Shown in pieces: positions 1 through 7,943 of a stretch of DNA of 11,188 bases; positions within the stretch are counted from its first letter, which is position 1, and each line of letters opens with the position of its first letter. The translations under genes and the position numbers were made by a program. The stretch lies in the NCBI GenBank assembly GCA_009781125.1, contig WQYS01000052.1, positions 1 to 11,188 on the forward strand, read 5' to 3'. Below the pieces are notes generated by a model. That model did no database searches and was not told where the DNA came from. It was given only the letters and a program-made list of their open reading frames with translations. The stretch comes from Acidobacteriaceae bacterium (lineage in GTDB: Bacteria; Acidobacteriota; Terriglobia; Terriglobales; Acidobacteriaceae).

Positions 1-1145
1 AGCGACACCGTAAGCATGAAGAATCCGTAGGCAATCAGCTTGCGCAGATCGATGCGGCTCGATAGAAAGCCGACCAGTGGCATCATGAGCATGGTGGCAA
101 ATCCGGCAGGCGACAGAACCATTCCGGCCAGCTCCGCCGTATAGCCCAGCAAGGTCTGGGCAAACTGAGGAATCAGGATCGTGGTTCCGTAGAGCGTGAA
201 GCCCAGAACAAACATCAGCACAAAGGCGATGGAAAAGTTGCGATTGGTGAACAGGTTCAAGTTCACAATCGGACGATTCTGACTGCGCCTCTGCCTCAAC
301 TCCCACCAGATCAGGCCGATGAACGCCGTCACCATGATGATGAAAAATGTCGTGATGGCTCTGGAGGCAAACCAGTCGTCCTCCTGCCCTTTATCGAGCA
401 CGAACTGTAGCGAGCCAAAGGTAAGCCCCAGCAGGGCGAAGCCGATGTAGTCGAGCCGGAATCCTCCGCGCCGCGACTCGGCCACCTGCGTCTTCACCCA
501 GGGCGGGTCTTCGACCACGCGCGAGGTCAGAAACAGCGAGATCAGGCAGACCGGAACGTTGATGAAGAAGATCCAGCGCCAGTCGTAGTTATCGGTGATC
601 CAGCCGCCCAGCGTAGGCCCGATGGCCGGAGCCACGACTACAGCGATGCCGTACATGGCAAAGGCGTGGCCGCGCCTCTCGGGCGGGAAGGTGTCCACTA
701 GAATGGCCTGCTCCGACGGCATCATGCCGCCGCCGCCGATGCCTTGAAGCACGCGGAAGAAGACCAGAAGCGGCAGCGAGGGCGCGATTCCGCACAGCAC
801 CGACGAGAGCCCGAACATGGCCACGCAAAGCATGTAGAAGCGTTTGCGTCCGATCAGCGTAGTCATGTAGGCGGCTGCCGGAAGGATGACGGCGTTGGCG
901 ACCATGAAGGCGGTCAGCACCCAGGTGGCTTCGTCCACCGAGGCTCCCAGGCCTCCGGCGATGTGCGGCAGAGCGACGTTGGCGATAGAGGTATCCAGAA
1001 CCTCCATGAACGTCGCCAGGGTGACGGTCATGGCGATCACCCACGGATTGGCGCGGGGCCGCCACGTGTGTTCGGCGTGCTCGGTCTCGGCGCGCTCGGC
1101 TGAGGCAATCTGCGCGGCAGGCTGTTCCTGGGTCGCTGAAGACAT
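1..1145 (-). CDS. DHA2-family (EmrB/QacA) major facilitator drug efflux transporter, 3' end cut off by the window
   Basis: The open frame runs from the ATG at 1145 (minus strand) to the left edge without a stop, giving 381 residues of a family that is usually about 500 or more. The first ~33 residues are a polar cytoplasmic tail. Membrane segments follow, with clear family marks: the DHA2 signature around residues 46-66 (MEVLDTSIANVALPH), a GRKRF motif A at about 99-103, the antiporter motif C region at about 166-181 (GPTLGG) and the WRWIFFINVP segment at 189-198. Such proteins are 14-helix proton-driven exporters that often work with an EmrA-type adaptor and an outer-membrane channel; partners could lie beyond the left edge. 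It is divergent from actA, so it is the first gene of its own transcript. No good Shine-Dalgarno is visible before this ATG, but a later start (Met39) would fall inside the first helix. The substrate cannot be told from the sequence. Confidence 0.93.
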   Translation of the reverse strand, partial: MSSATQEQPAAQIASAERAETEHAEHTWRPRANPWVIAMTVTLATFMEVLDTSIANVALPHIAGGLGASVDEATWVLTAFMVANAVILPAAAYMTTLIGRKRFYMLCVAMFGLSSVLCGIAPSLPLLVFFRVLQGIGGGGMMPSEQAILVDTFPPERRGHAFAMYGIAVVVAPAIGPTLGGWITDNYDWRWIFFINVPVCLISLFLTSRVVEDPPWVKTQVAESRRGGFRLDYIGFALLGLTFGSLQFVLDKGQEDDWFASRAITTFFIIMVTAFIGLIWWELRQRRSQNRPIVNLNLFTNRNFSIAFVLMFVLGFTLYGTTILIPQFAQTLLGYTAELAGMVLSPAGFATMLMMPLVGFLSSRIDLRKLIAYGFFMLTVS

Positions 1146-1169
1146 CCAGAATATAGGGTAATAGATTCT

Positions 1170-1198
1170 ATCGCCGGAGCGTCCGGGTGTCCGGCGAT
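1170..1198. promoter_or_regulatory. Inverted repeat in the divergent intergenic region, possible operator
   Basis: ATCGCCGG at 1170-1177 is repeated exactly as its reverse complement at 1191-1198, with a 13-base gap. The gap contains further CCGG units (GTCCGG at 1181 and again at 1189). It lies 25 bases upstream of the transporter start, where a repressor of an efflux gene would often bind. There is no regulator gene in the window to pair it with, and in GC-rich DNA an 8-base palindrome can occur by chance. Confidence 0.25.
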
Positions 1199-1304
1199 CC
1201 TTTCCACATCGCACCGTTGCGTCGATAATCGCTCACCCGAAGCTCAAAACATGGCGCATATCCCTGGCCGGGCCTCCGGCTGAAGAATTCCAGCATCGGA
1301 AGAC

Positions 1305-1333
1305 TTAGCAAAAATCTACCCGCAGGCTATACG
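1305..1333 (+). promoter_or_regulatory. Candidate sigma-70-like promoter for the act operon
   Basis: TTAGCA (1305-1310) and TATACG (1328-1333) are separated by exactly 17 bases, and each matches four of six consensus positions. Transcription would begin near 1340, giving a short leader of about 28 bases. A GAGGGG purine run at 1346-1351 may serve as the ribosome site, although its distance to the actA ATG (1368) is long. This is the only reasonable candidate I see in 1146-1367, and it is weak. Confidence 0.3.
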
Positions 1334-1367
1334 GGCCAGGTTATAGAGGGGAAACGGGAAAGCAAGC

Positions 1368-2216
1368 ATGGCGCAGGTCTTTGAACGCAGCTCGAATGCT
1401 CTGGTTCGATTCAGTCTTGTGCTGGCTGGCCTGATCGTAGTTGCGCTGGGCGTGACGCTGAACGAGTTGCAGAGATCGCCCTGGGTGACGCGGCAGGGTC
1501 AGCGGCCCGATCAGCCGGTTCCGTTCAGCCACAAACACCACGTCGAAGGGCTGGGATTGCAGTGCCAGTACTGCCACGCGCAGGTGGAGACGGCCGGTTA
1601 CGCCGGGATTCCTCCCACCAAGACCTGTATGAACTGCCACGCGCAGATATGGACCAACGCCGGGTATCTGGATCCGGTGCGCCAGAGCTGGGCGCGCAAC
1701 CAGTCGATTGAGTGGATTCGCGTGCACGACCTGCCCGACTTTGTCTATTTCAATCACAGCATTCACGTGAACAAGGGCATCGGCTGCGCCACCTGCCACG
1801 GCCAAGTCAACGAGATGCCGCTGATGTATCAGCAGAACACGCTGCAGATGGAGTGGTGCCTGAACTGCCACCGCAATCCCGGCGTGAATCTGCGTCCTGC
1901 GAGCGAAGTTTACAACATGGCCTGGACCGGGCCTTCGACCAGCAAACCCGTCTGGTGCGCAAGCGCGGTCAAGGGCGGCCCAACGGCGCAAGATGTCGCC
2001 TGCACGACAAGTGACCCGGCCAAAGACGCTCCGGAGGTTGCGACGCTTCAGCGTGTGAGTGCAGGAAGCATCAGCGTCGTTCCGCGGTCTGCAATCCCGC
2101 TGCCGGCCAGCTACACAAAGTTCACGACTCAGGTGGATCTGGGTAGGTATCTGACGGCGCATTATCACATTCGCACGCCTAACGAGCTTTCCAGTTGCGA
2201 GACGTGCCACCGATGA
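1368..2216 (+). CDS. actA: ActA, membrane-anchored pentaheme cytochrome c subunit of alternative complex III
   Basis: The 282-residue protein has one hydrophobic helix near the N-terminus (about 13-31), which probably stays uncleaved as an anchor and leaves the rest in the periplasm. Five CxxCH heme c sites are present: CQYCH 66-70, CMNCH 87-91, CATCH 140-144, CLNCH 164-168 and CETCH 277-281, the last directly before the C-terminus. Five hemes, one anchor and the position ahead of actB identify ActA. In known ACIII, these hemes take electrons from the ActB iron-sulfur clusters and pass them towards ActE or the oxidase. The fifth heme is separated from the fourth by more than 100 residues. That stretch includes a low-complexity segment (about 187-247) with two extra cysteines (C197, C212) that are not in heme motifs and look like an insertion. 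It is the first gene of the operon and is followed by a repeat-filled gap. Confidence 0.95.
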   Translation: MAQVFERSSNALVRFSLVLAGLIVVALGVTLNELQRSPWVTRQGQRPDQPVPFSHKHHVEGLGLQCQYCHAQVETAGYAGIPPTKTCMNCHAQIWTNAGYLDPVRQSWARNQSIEWIRVHDLPDFVYFNHSIHVNKGIGCATCHGQVNEMPLMYQQNTLQMEWCLNCHRNPGVNLRPASEVYNMAWTGPSTSKPVWCASAVKGGPTAQDVACTTSDPAKDAPEVATLQRVSAGSISVVPRSAIPLPASYTKFTTQVDLGRYLTAHYHIRTPNELSSCETCHR

Positions 2217-2272
2217 AGATTGGAGCAAACTCTATGTGGAGTTGCATCGATCGAAGCGCCAACGGCGAGACG

Positions 2273-2476
2273 ATATACCAGCCCAGGGCGAAGCCCAGAG
2301 CGGCGATGCCCTTCAGGTGCGTTAAAGGGCCGAAGGGCCGCTCTATATGTTTGGCGATTGCGAGATTGTGGTTCGTTCAGGCGGTGGATAGGCCGGGCAT
2401 ACAGCCCTCTGTGCTTCGTTAGGCTTTTGACCCAGGGCTTCGCCCTGGGCTGGTATATTGGCGGGCCTTCGGCCCT
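2273..2476. repeat. Compound palindromic (REP/REPIN-like) repeat between actA and actB
   Basis: Two repeat types each occur as an inverted pair. Type A: the 24 bases at 2273-2296, starting ATATACCAGCCCAGGG, recur exactly in reverse complement at 2435-2458. The right copy is itself a hairpin, CCCAGGGC (2431-2438), loop TTC, GCCCTGGG (2442-2449). Type B: 2326-2341 and 2461-2476 are reverse complements at 15 of 16 positions, and the right copy folds as GGGCC, TTC, GGCCC (2463-2475). The order along the strand is A, B, A inverted, B inverted. Thus the gap of 277 bases in an otherwise tightly packed operon is explained by inserted repeats. The two right-hand hairpins end only 17 bases before the actB ATG and could influence transcript stability or translation. 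Neither is followed by a T-run, so neither is a standard terminator. Confidence 0.85.
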
Positions 2477-2482
2477 CAGATT

Positions 2483-2487
2483 GGTGA
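2483..2487 (+). promoter_or_regulatory. Ribosome binding site for actB
   Basis: GGTGA lies six bases before the ATG at 2494, directly after the repeat hairpins. It favours this start over the next in-frame ATG at 2590 (Met33), which has no comparable site. Confidence 0.55.
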
Positions 2488-2493
2488 CTGGCA

Positions 2494-5400
2494 ATGGAAG
2501 AGAAGACGGAAAAGTCCGTGGGGCCGTTGGTTCAGATCGTGACGAGCGTTGGTCCTGCCTGCGGGCCAGCGCCTGCGCCGGTAAGAAAGATGACGCTGGC
2601 CGAGGTTCGCGCCCGGCTGGACGGCAAGACAGGCCGCCGCTTCTGGAAGAATCTGGATGAGCTGGCCGAGACTCCGGAGTTCGTCGAGCTCATGCGCGAT
2701 GAATTTCCCCGGCAATCCAGTGCAAGTGAGTGGGTGGATACTGTAGCCACGGTCAGCAGGCGGGGCTTCCTGCAGGTGATGGGAGCCTCGCTGGCGCTGG
2801 CCGGATTGAGTGGTTGCACCAAGCAGCCTGACGAGCCGATCTACCCCTACGTGAAGCAGCCCGAGGACCTGGTGCTCGGCAAGCCGATGTACTTTGCCAC
2901 GGCGCACCCATTTCCTACCGGAGCCATTCCCGTGCTGGTGAAGTCGGACTCCTTCCGGCCCATCAAGGTGGACGGCAATCCGGAGCATCCGGTCTCGCGA
3001 GGCCGCTCGGATGTATTTACGCAGGCGACGCTGCTCGAGCTCTACGATCCGGACCGCTCGCAGCACGTGCTCGAACGCGGCCAGCCCTCGGACTGGAGCG
3101 CGTTTCAGAGCACGTTTCTCGCGGCGGTGAAGAGGTCCGGCAATGGACAGGGAATCTACTTCCTCAGCGAGACCATCACCTCGCCGACGCTGGCTGCGCA
3201 ATGGAACGCTGTGCAGGCGAAGTATCCGCAGGCGAAGCTCGTGCAGTGGGAGCCGGTCAATCAGGACTCGTCGCGAGCGGCTTCGCGGGCGGCCTTTGGC
3301 GAGTACCTCGATGCGCAGTACCGTCTGGAGCATGCCGACGTGATTCTTTCGCTCGACGCGGATTTTCTGGGCGGAATCGGTCATCCGGGTTTTCTGCCGC
3401 TGGCTTGCGCCTATGCCGAGCGGCATCGCTACGAAGACGGTAAGAAGATGAACCGCCTGTACGTGGTCGAGTCGATGCCGACGGTGACCGGACTTCGCGC
3501 CGAGCACAGGCTAGCGCTGAAGCCCAGCGAGATTGCGCCGTTCGCCGAGGCGCTGGGTGCCCCACTCATGCATGACGCAGTTTCATCGCGTCATGCATGG
3601 GTGGGGTCTGAACTGCCTCAAACCCCACCCATGCGCGATAAAACTGCGCATGAGTGGGGCACCCGGTGTGATACCCGGTTCTTTGCCGCTCTGTTAAAGG
3701 ACCTGAAGAAAAATCACGGGCGTTGCGTTGTGATTCCCGGCGAGCAGGCTGCGCCCGAGGTTCATGCGGCGGCTTATGCGCTGAACTCTATGCTGGGCGC
3801 GGTGGGCAAGACTGTCGTTTACACCGAGACGGTGAACCCTCTGCCCAGCGAGCAGACGGCTGACTTGAAGGCTCTGGTTGCCGACATGAACGCGGGTAAG
3901 GTCAAGTGGCTTGTGGTGCTGGGAGTCAACCCGGTCTACTCGGCCCCTGCGGACCTTGATTTTGCGGCGGCGTTCGGCAAGGTTCCCATGACGGCGCATC
4001 TCGGCTCGCATGTGGACGAGACCGGAGCCGTCGCCAACTGGCACGTCAACAAGGCGCATTATCTGGAGAGCTGGTCCGACGCGCGCGCATACGATGGCAC
4101 GATCACGGTCATTCAGCCAATGATCGATCCGTTGTATGGCGGCAGGTCGGCGCACGATGTTTTTCAGACCTTGCTGGAGAATCCGCAGGCCTCGGCTTAT
4201 GACGCCGTGGTTGCTCATGCGAAGACATACATCAAGGGCGACTTCGCTACCGGATGGCGCAAGTCGCTCCACGATGGATGGGTCGTCGGAACTGCGTTTA
4301 CGCCGAAGAATGCATCTGAAGACCTCCTGCCTCTTCACTATTTTTCAAGTCGTCATCCTGAGCGAAGCGAAGGCCCCCCGCATTTTGTTTCTTCAGCACG
4401 CAGCTTACAAGGAAAAGAAGAATTCAGTGAAGACCTTCAGGAGGTCCAGGACACGTCGTTAGCTTCTATTGAGGTTCATCGCCACAGCGAGAAAAATGCG
4501 GGGATCCTTCGCTTCGCTCAGGATGACGGCATCAAAGAGGAGTCGGCCCATAGTGACGGTTACGAGATTCTGTTTCGTCCTGATCCCTCCATCTACGACG
4601 GACGCTACGCTAACGTGGGCTGGCTCGAAGAGCTTCCCAAGCAGGTGACCAACCTGAGCTGGGACAACGCCGCTCTGATGAGCATCACCACCATGGCTGA
4701 GCTGAAGGTAGAGGAGACTGATCTTGTCGAGTTGAGTCTGCACGGCCGCAAGGTGGTGGCTCCGGTGCTGATGGTTCCGGGCCATCCTGACGGCGCGATC
4801 ACAGTGCATCTCGGCTTCGGACGAACAGTGCAGGACTATCGCGTAGGCTCCGGCGTTGGCTTCAACGCTTATACGCTGCGTGGGTCTGATGGCCTGCTGT
4901 GGGCTCGTGGCGCGACGGTGAAGAAGGCTGTTGGCAGCTACGCCATCTGCGTCACCAAGGTTCACAACATCGAGCATCGCGGAGCCTTCGCACAGCAGGA
5001 CCTTGAACAGAAGAAGTTCGACAGCACAGGAACCTATTCGCTGGCCGGACACGAGGCGATTGAGCGGGCGATCATTCGCTACGCCACGTTGGAAGAGGCG
5101 AAGAAGAATCCGAAGTTTGCAGAGGAAGGCGCGAGCGGCGCGCTGGTTAACAAAGTTGGCTATGGTCCGGAAGGCGAACGTCCGGCGCATGATGAGAGCT
5201 TCTTTCCCGATTCTTGGAACTACAAGAAGATCGATCCTTCCACGCAGAAGGTGCAGAACGCATGGGGCATGGCCATCGATCTGAACTCCTGCATCGGCTG
5301 TAATGCGTGCATCGTGAGTTGCTATGCGGAGAACAACATCGCCGTAGTGGGCCGCGAGCAGGTGAAGGTGGGACGCAACATGCAGTGGCTGCGCATCGAC

Positions 5401-5964
5401 ACCTACTTTGAGGGCGATCTGCACGCGCCGCGCGCGCACTTCCAGCCGATGGCCTGCCAGCACTGCGAGAACGCGGGCTGCGAGCAGGTCTGTCCCGTGG
5501 GCGCAACCGTGCACACGCCCGAGGGCCTGAACACGATGGTCTACAACCGCTGCGTAGGTACGCGCTACTGTTCGAACAACTGTCCGTACAAGGTGCGCCG
5601 GTTTAATTTTCTTCTCTATTCAGATTTCGACACCGAAAGCCTCAAGTTCATGCGCAATCCGGATGTTACGGTTCGCTCGCGCGGCGTGATGGAGAAGTGT
5701 TCTTACTGTATTCAGCGCATCGAAGCGGCGAAGATCACTGCTGACAAGGAGAACCGCGCCATTCGCGATGGCGATATTGTTACGGCCTGTCAGCAGGCGT
5801 GTCCGACCGATGCCATCATCTTCGGCAACATCAACGATCCGAACAGCCGCGTCTCCAAGCGCAAGGCTCAGGAGCGCGACTACCAGGTGCTCACCGATCT
5901 GAACTACCGCCCGCGTACGACATACACAGCTGGCGTGCTCAACCTCAATCCGGAGCTGGCATAG
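2494..5964 (+). CDS. actB: ActB, Tat-exported molybdopterin-oxidoreductase-like and iron-sulfur subunit of alternative complex III
   Basis: This 1156-residue fusion begins with a family-typical leader (FWKNLDELAETPEF at 50-63). A twin-arginine signal follows (SRRGFLQ 88-94), then a hydrophobic run ending in LSGC with C108 as a possible lipid-modified cysteine. The middle (about 110-850) resembles molybdopterin oxidoreductases but lacks their N-terminal CxxC cluster motif; in characterised ACIII this domain holds no molybdenum. The C-terminal ferredoxin domain carries four cysteine groups: 933/936/939/943; 988/991/996/1000; 1020/1026/1030; and 1069/1072/1099/1103. This fits three 4Fe-4S clusters and one 3Fe-4S cluster that wire ActC to the hemes. 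The protein is longer than usual because two palindromic repeats are inserted in frame, at residues ~355-391 and 620-679. Family-like sequence continues after both, so it looks intact. The stop abuts the actC ATG. Confidence 0.95.
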   Translation: MEEKTEKSVGPLVQIVTSVGPACGPAPAPVRKMTLAEVRARLDGKTGRRFWKNLDELAETPEFVELMRDEFPRQSSASEWVDTVATVSRRGFLQVMGASLALAGLSGCTKQPDEPIYPYVKQPEDLVLGKPMYFATAHPFPTGAIPVLVKSDSFRPIKVDGNPEHPVSRGRSDVFTQATLLELYDPDRSQHVLERGQPSDWSAFQSTFLAAVKRSGNGQGIYFLSETITSPTLAAQWNAVQAKYPQAKLVQWEPVNQDSSRAASRAAFGEYLDAQYRLEHADVILSLDADFLGGIGHPGFLPLACAYAERHRYEDGKKMNRLYVVESMPTVTGLRAEHRLALKPSEIAPFAEALGAPLMHDAVSSRHAWVGSELPQTPPMRDKTAHEWGTRCDTRFFAALLKDLKKNHGRCVVIPGEQAAPEVHAAAYALNSMLGAVGKTVVYTETVNPLPSEQTADLKALVADMNAGKVKWLVVLGVNPVYSAPADLDFAAAFGKVPMTAHLGSHVDETGAVANWHVNKAHYLESWSDARAYDGTITVIQPMIDPLYGGRSAHDVFQTLLENPQASAYDAVVAHAKTYIKGDFATGWRKSLHDGWVVGTAFTPKNASEDLLPLHYFSSRHPERSEGPPHFVSSARSLQGKEEFSEDLQEVQDTSLASIEVHRHSEKNAGILRFAQDDGIKEESAHSDGYEILFRPDPSIYDGRYANVGWLEELPKQVTNLSWDNAALMSITTMAELKVEETDLVELSLHGRKVVAPVLMVPGHPDGAITVHLGFGRTVQDYRVGSGVGFNAYTLRGSDGLLWARGATVKKAVGSYAICVTKVHNIEHRGAFAQQDLEQKKFDSTGTYSLAGHEAIERAIIRYATLEEAKKNPKFAEEGASGALVNKVGYGPEGERPAHDESFFPDSWNYKKIDPSTQKVQNAWGMAIDLNSCIGCNACIVSCYAENNIAVVGREQVKVGRNMQWLRIDTYFEGDLHAPRAHFQPMACQHCENAGCEQVCPVGATVHTPEGLNTMVYNRCVGTRYCSNNCPYKVRRFNFLLYSDFDTESLKFMRNPDVTVRSRGVMEKCSYCIQRIEAAKITADKENRAIRDGDIVTACQQACPTDAIIFGNINDPNSRVSKRKAQERDYQVLTDLNYRPRTTYTAGVLNLNPELA
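3555..3664. repeat. REPIN-like double-hairpin element inserted in frame within actB
   Basis: The 110-base element is bounded by 17-base perfect inverted ends, GGGTGCCCCACTCATGC (3555-3571) and its reverse complement (3648-3664). Each half is also a hairpin. The left stem is 3560-3578 with 3588-3606: 19 pairs, one of them a G-U, around a 9-base loop. The right stem is 3623-3636 with 3646-3659: 14 pairs, again with one wobble position, around a 9-base loop. A 16-base spacer separates the two. Two related hairpins in opposite orientation is the architecture of a REPIN. It is translated as ActB residues ~355-391 without a stop (for example TPPMRDKTAHEWGTR), and recognisable ActB sequence resumes on both sides. 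No target-site duplication is evident. Confidence 0.88.
4351..4528. repeat. 'HPERSEG'-type inverted repeat element inserted in frame within actB
   Basis: The arms at 4351-4387 and 4492-4528 are reverse complements at 34 of 37 positions and flank about 104 bases of spacer. Both contain the core CATCCTGAGCGAAGCGAAGG (4354-4373, and inverted at 4506-4525). The whole 178 bases is read through as ActB residues 620-679, with the left arm giving RHPERSEG and the right arm LRFAQDDG. Sequence of normal ActB character (GYEILFRPDPSIYDG) resumes shortly after. I recall translations of this core appearing as spurious peptides in many Acidobacteria and Chloroflexi entries, which fits a dispersed repeat, but I could not check that here. 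Confidence 0.88.
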
Positions 5965-7400
<1,436 letters not shown>

Positions 7401-7401
<1 letters not shown>

Positions 7402-7943
7402 TGCCGCCGAGAGAAGGTATCTACGGACTGCTGGCCGAGTTCAATACTCCGCGCGAACTGGTGCGCGCGACCGAAGCGGCTCGCGAGGCAGGCTATCGCA
7501 GGATGGAGTGCTACACGCCTTATCCCGTCGAAGAGACCGCCACCGCGCTGAACTGTCACAAGACCAGCGTGCCGCTGGTGTGCCTGATCGGAGGCATTCT
7601 GGGCCTGGTGACCGCCTACATGATGGAGACGTGGATCTCGGTGTGGGCGTTTCCGCTCAATATCGGTGGGCGTCCGCTGTTCTCGTGGGTGGCGTTCGTT
7701 ATTCCGGGGTACGAGTGGACGATTCTGTTCTCGGGTCTCGCGGCTGGGTTTGGAATGGTTGCGCTGAACGGGCTTCCGCAGCTCTATCACCCGGTCTTCA
7801 ACGCTCCCAACTTCCGCAACGGAGCGACCACGGACAAATTCTTCCTGTGCCTGGAGGCGACCGACCCGCGCTTCTCGATCATCGAGACACGCGCGTTTTT
7901 AGAAACGTTAGCACCGGTGTCCGTGGTGGAGGTCGAGCTGTGA
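7401..7943 (+). CDS. actD: ActD, DUF3341 membrane subunit of alternative complex III
   Basis: The 180-residue protein has an N-terminal soluble part beginning MPPREGIYGLLAEFNTP, then two transmembrane helices (about 56-77 and 106-125), then a short tail with LPQLYHPVFN (125-134). This is the typical two-helix DUF3341 form. ActD binds no cofactor and packs beside ActC as a structural subunit. GAGGAG (7387-7392) eight bases upstream and the one-base TGATG overlap with actC fix the start. The stop overlaps the actE ATG in the same TGATG manner. Confidence 0.93.
7928..7933 (+). promoter_or_regulatory. Ribosome binding site that fixes the actE start
   Basis: GGAGGT ends nine bases before the ATG at 7943, which overlaps the actD stop. 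It is the best ribosome site near the gene and supports starting at 7943, upstream of the repeat element. The in-frame ATG at 8105 after the repeat has only an AGG touching it, which is too close to act as a ribosome site. Confidence 0.7.

Noticed and set aside
744..1161. Plus-strand open frames at 744-1103 and 886-1161 and the minus-strand frame at 589-1065
   Set aside because: All are other-frame readings of the DHA2 transporter, whose own frame is open from 1145 to the left edge and carries clear family motifs.
2431..2475. Rho-independent terminators between actA and actB
   Set aside because: The hairpins are strong but no T-run follows either one, and the downstream genes belong to the same complex.
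2195..2660. Small plus-strand open frames in the actA-actB gap (2195-2422, 2220-2660)
   Set aside because: They consist largely of translated palindromic repeat, and the second runs out of frame into actB.
2476..3507. Long antisense open frames opposite actB, actC and actF (for example 2476-3507, 4459-5514, 5620-6750 and 9056-10207 on the minus strand)
   Set aside because: They lie wholly opposite clear genes, have arginine- and histidine-rich compositions typical of reverse frames in GC-rich DNA, and show no recognisable domain or ribosome site.
3555..3664. CRISPR array or tandem repeats
   Set aside because: Each element is a single inverted pair with no regular spacers, and no cas genes are present.
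2494..5964. actB as a pseudogene because of two repeat insertions
   Set aside because: The frame is uninterrupted; the Tat signal and all four cysteine groups are intact, and normal sequence resumes after each insertion.
2494..5964. Operon as a polysulfide reductase or formate dehydrogenase (molybdoenzyme plus NrfD)
   Set aside because: The pentaheme and monoheme cytochromes, two NrfD-like subunits, DUF3341 subunit and the missing N-terminal cluster motif of the molybdopterin-like domain together specify ACIII.
7508..7942. Upstream extension of the actE frame to an ATG at 7508
   Set aside because: It overlaps almost all of actD in another frame and encodes nothing recognisable; GGAGGT and the TGATG overlap place the start at 7943.
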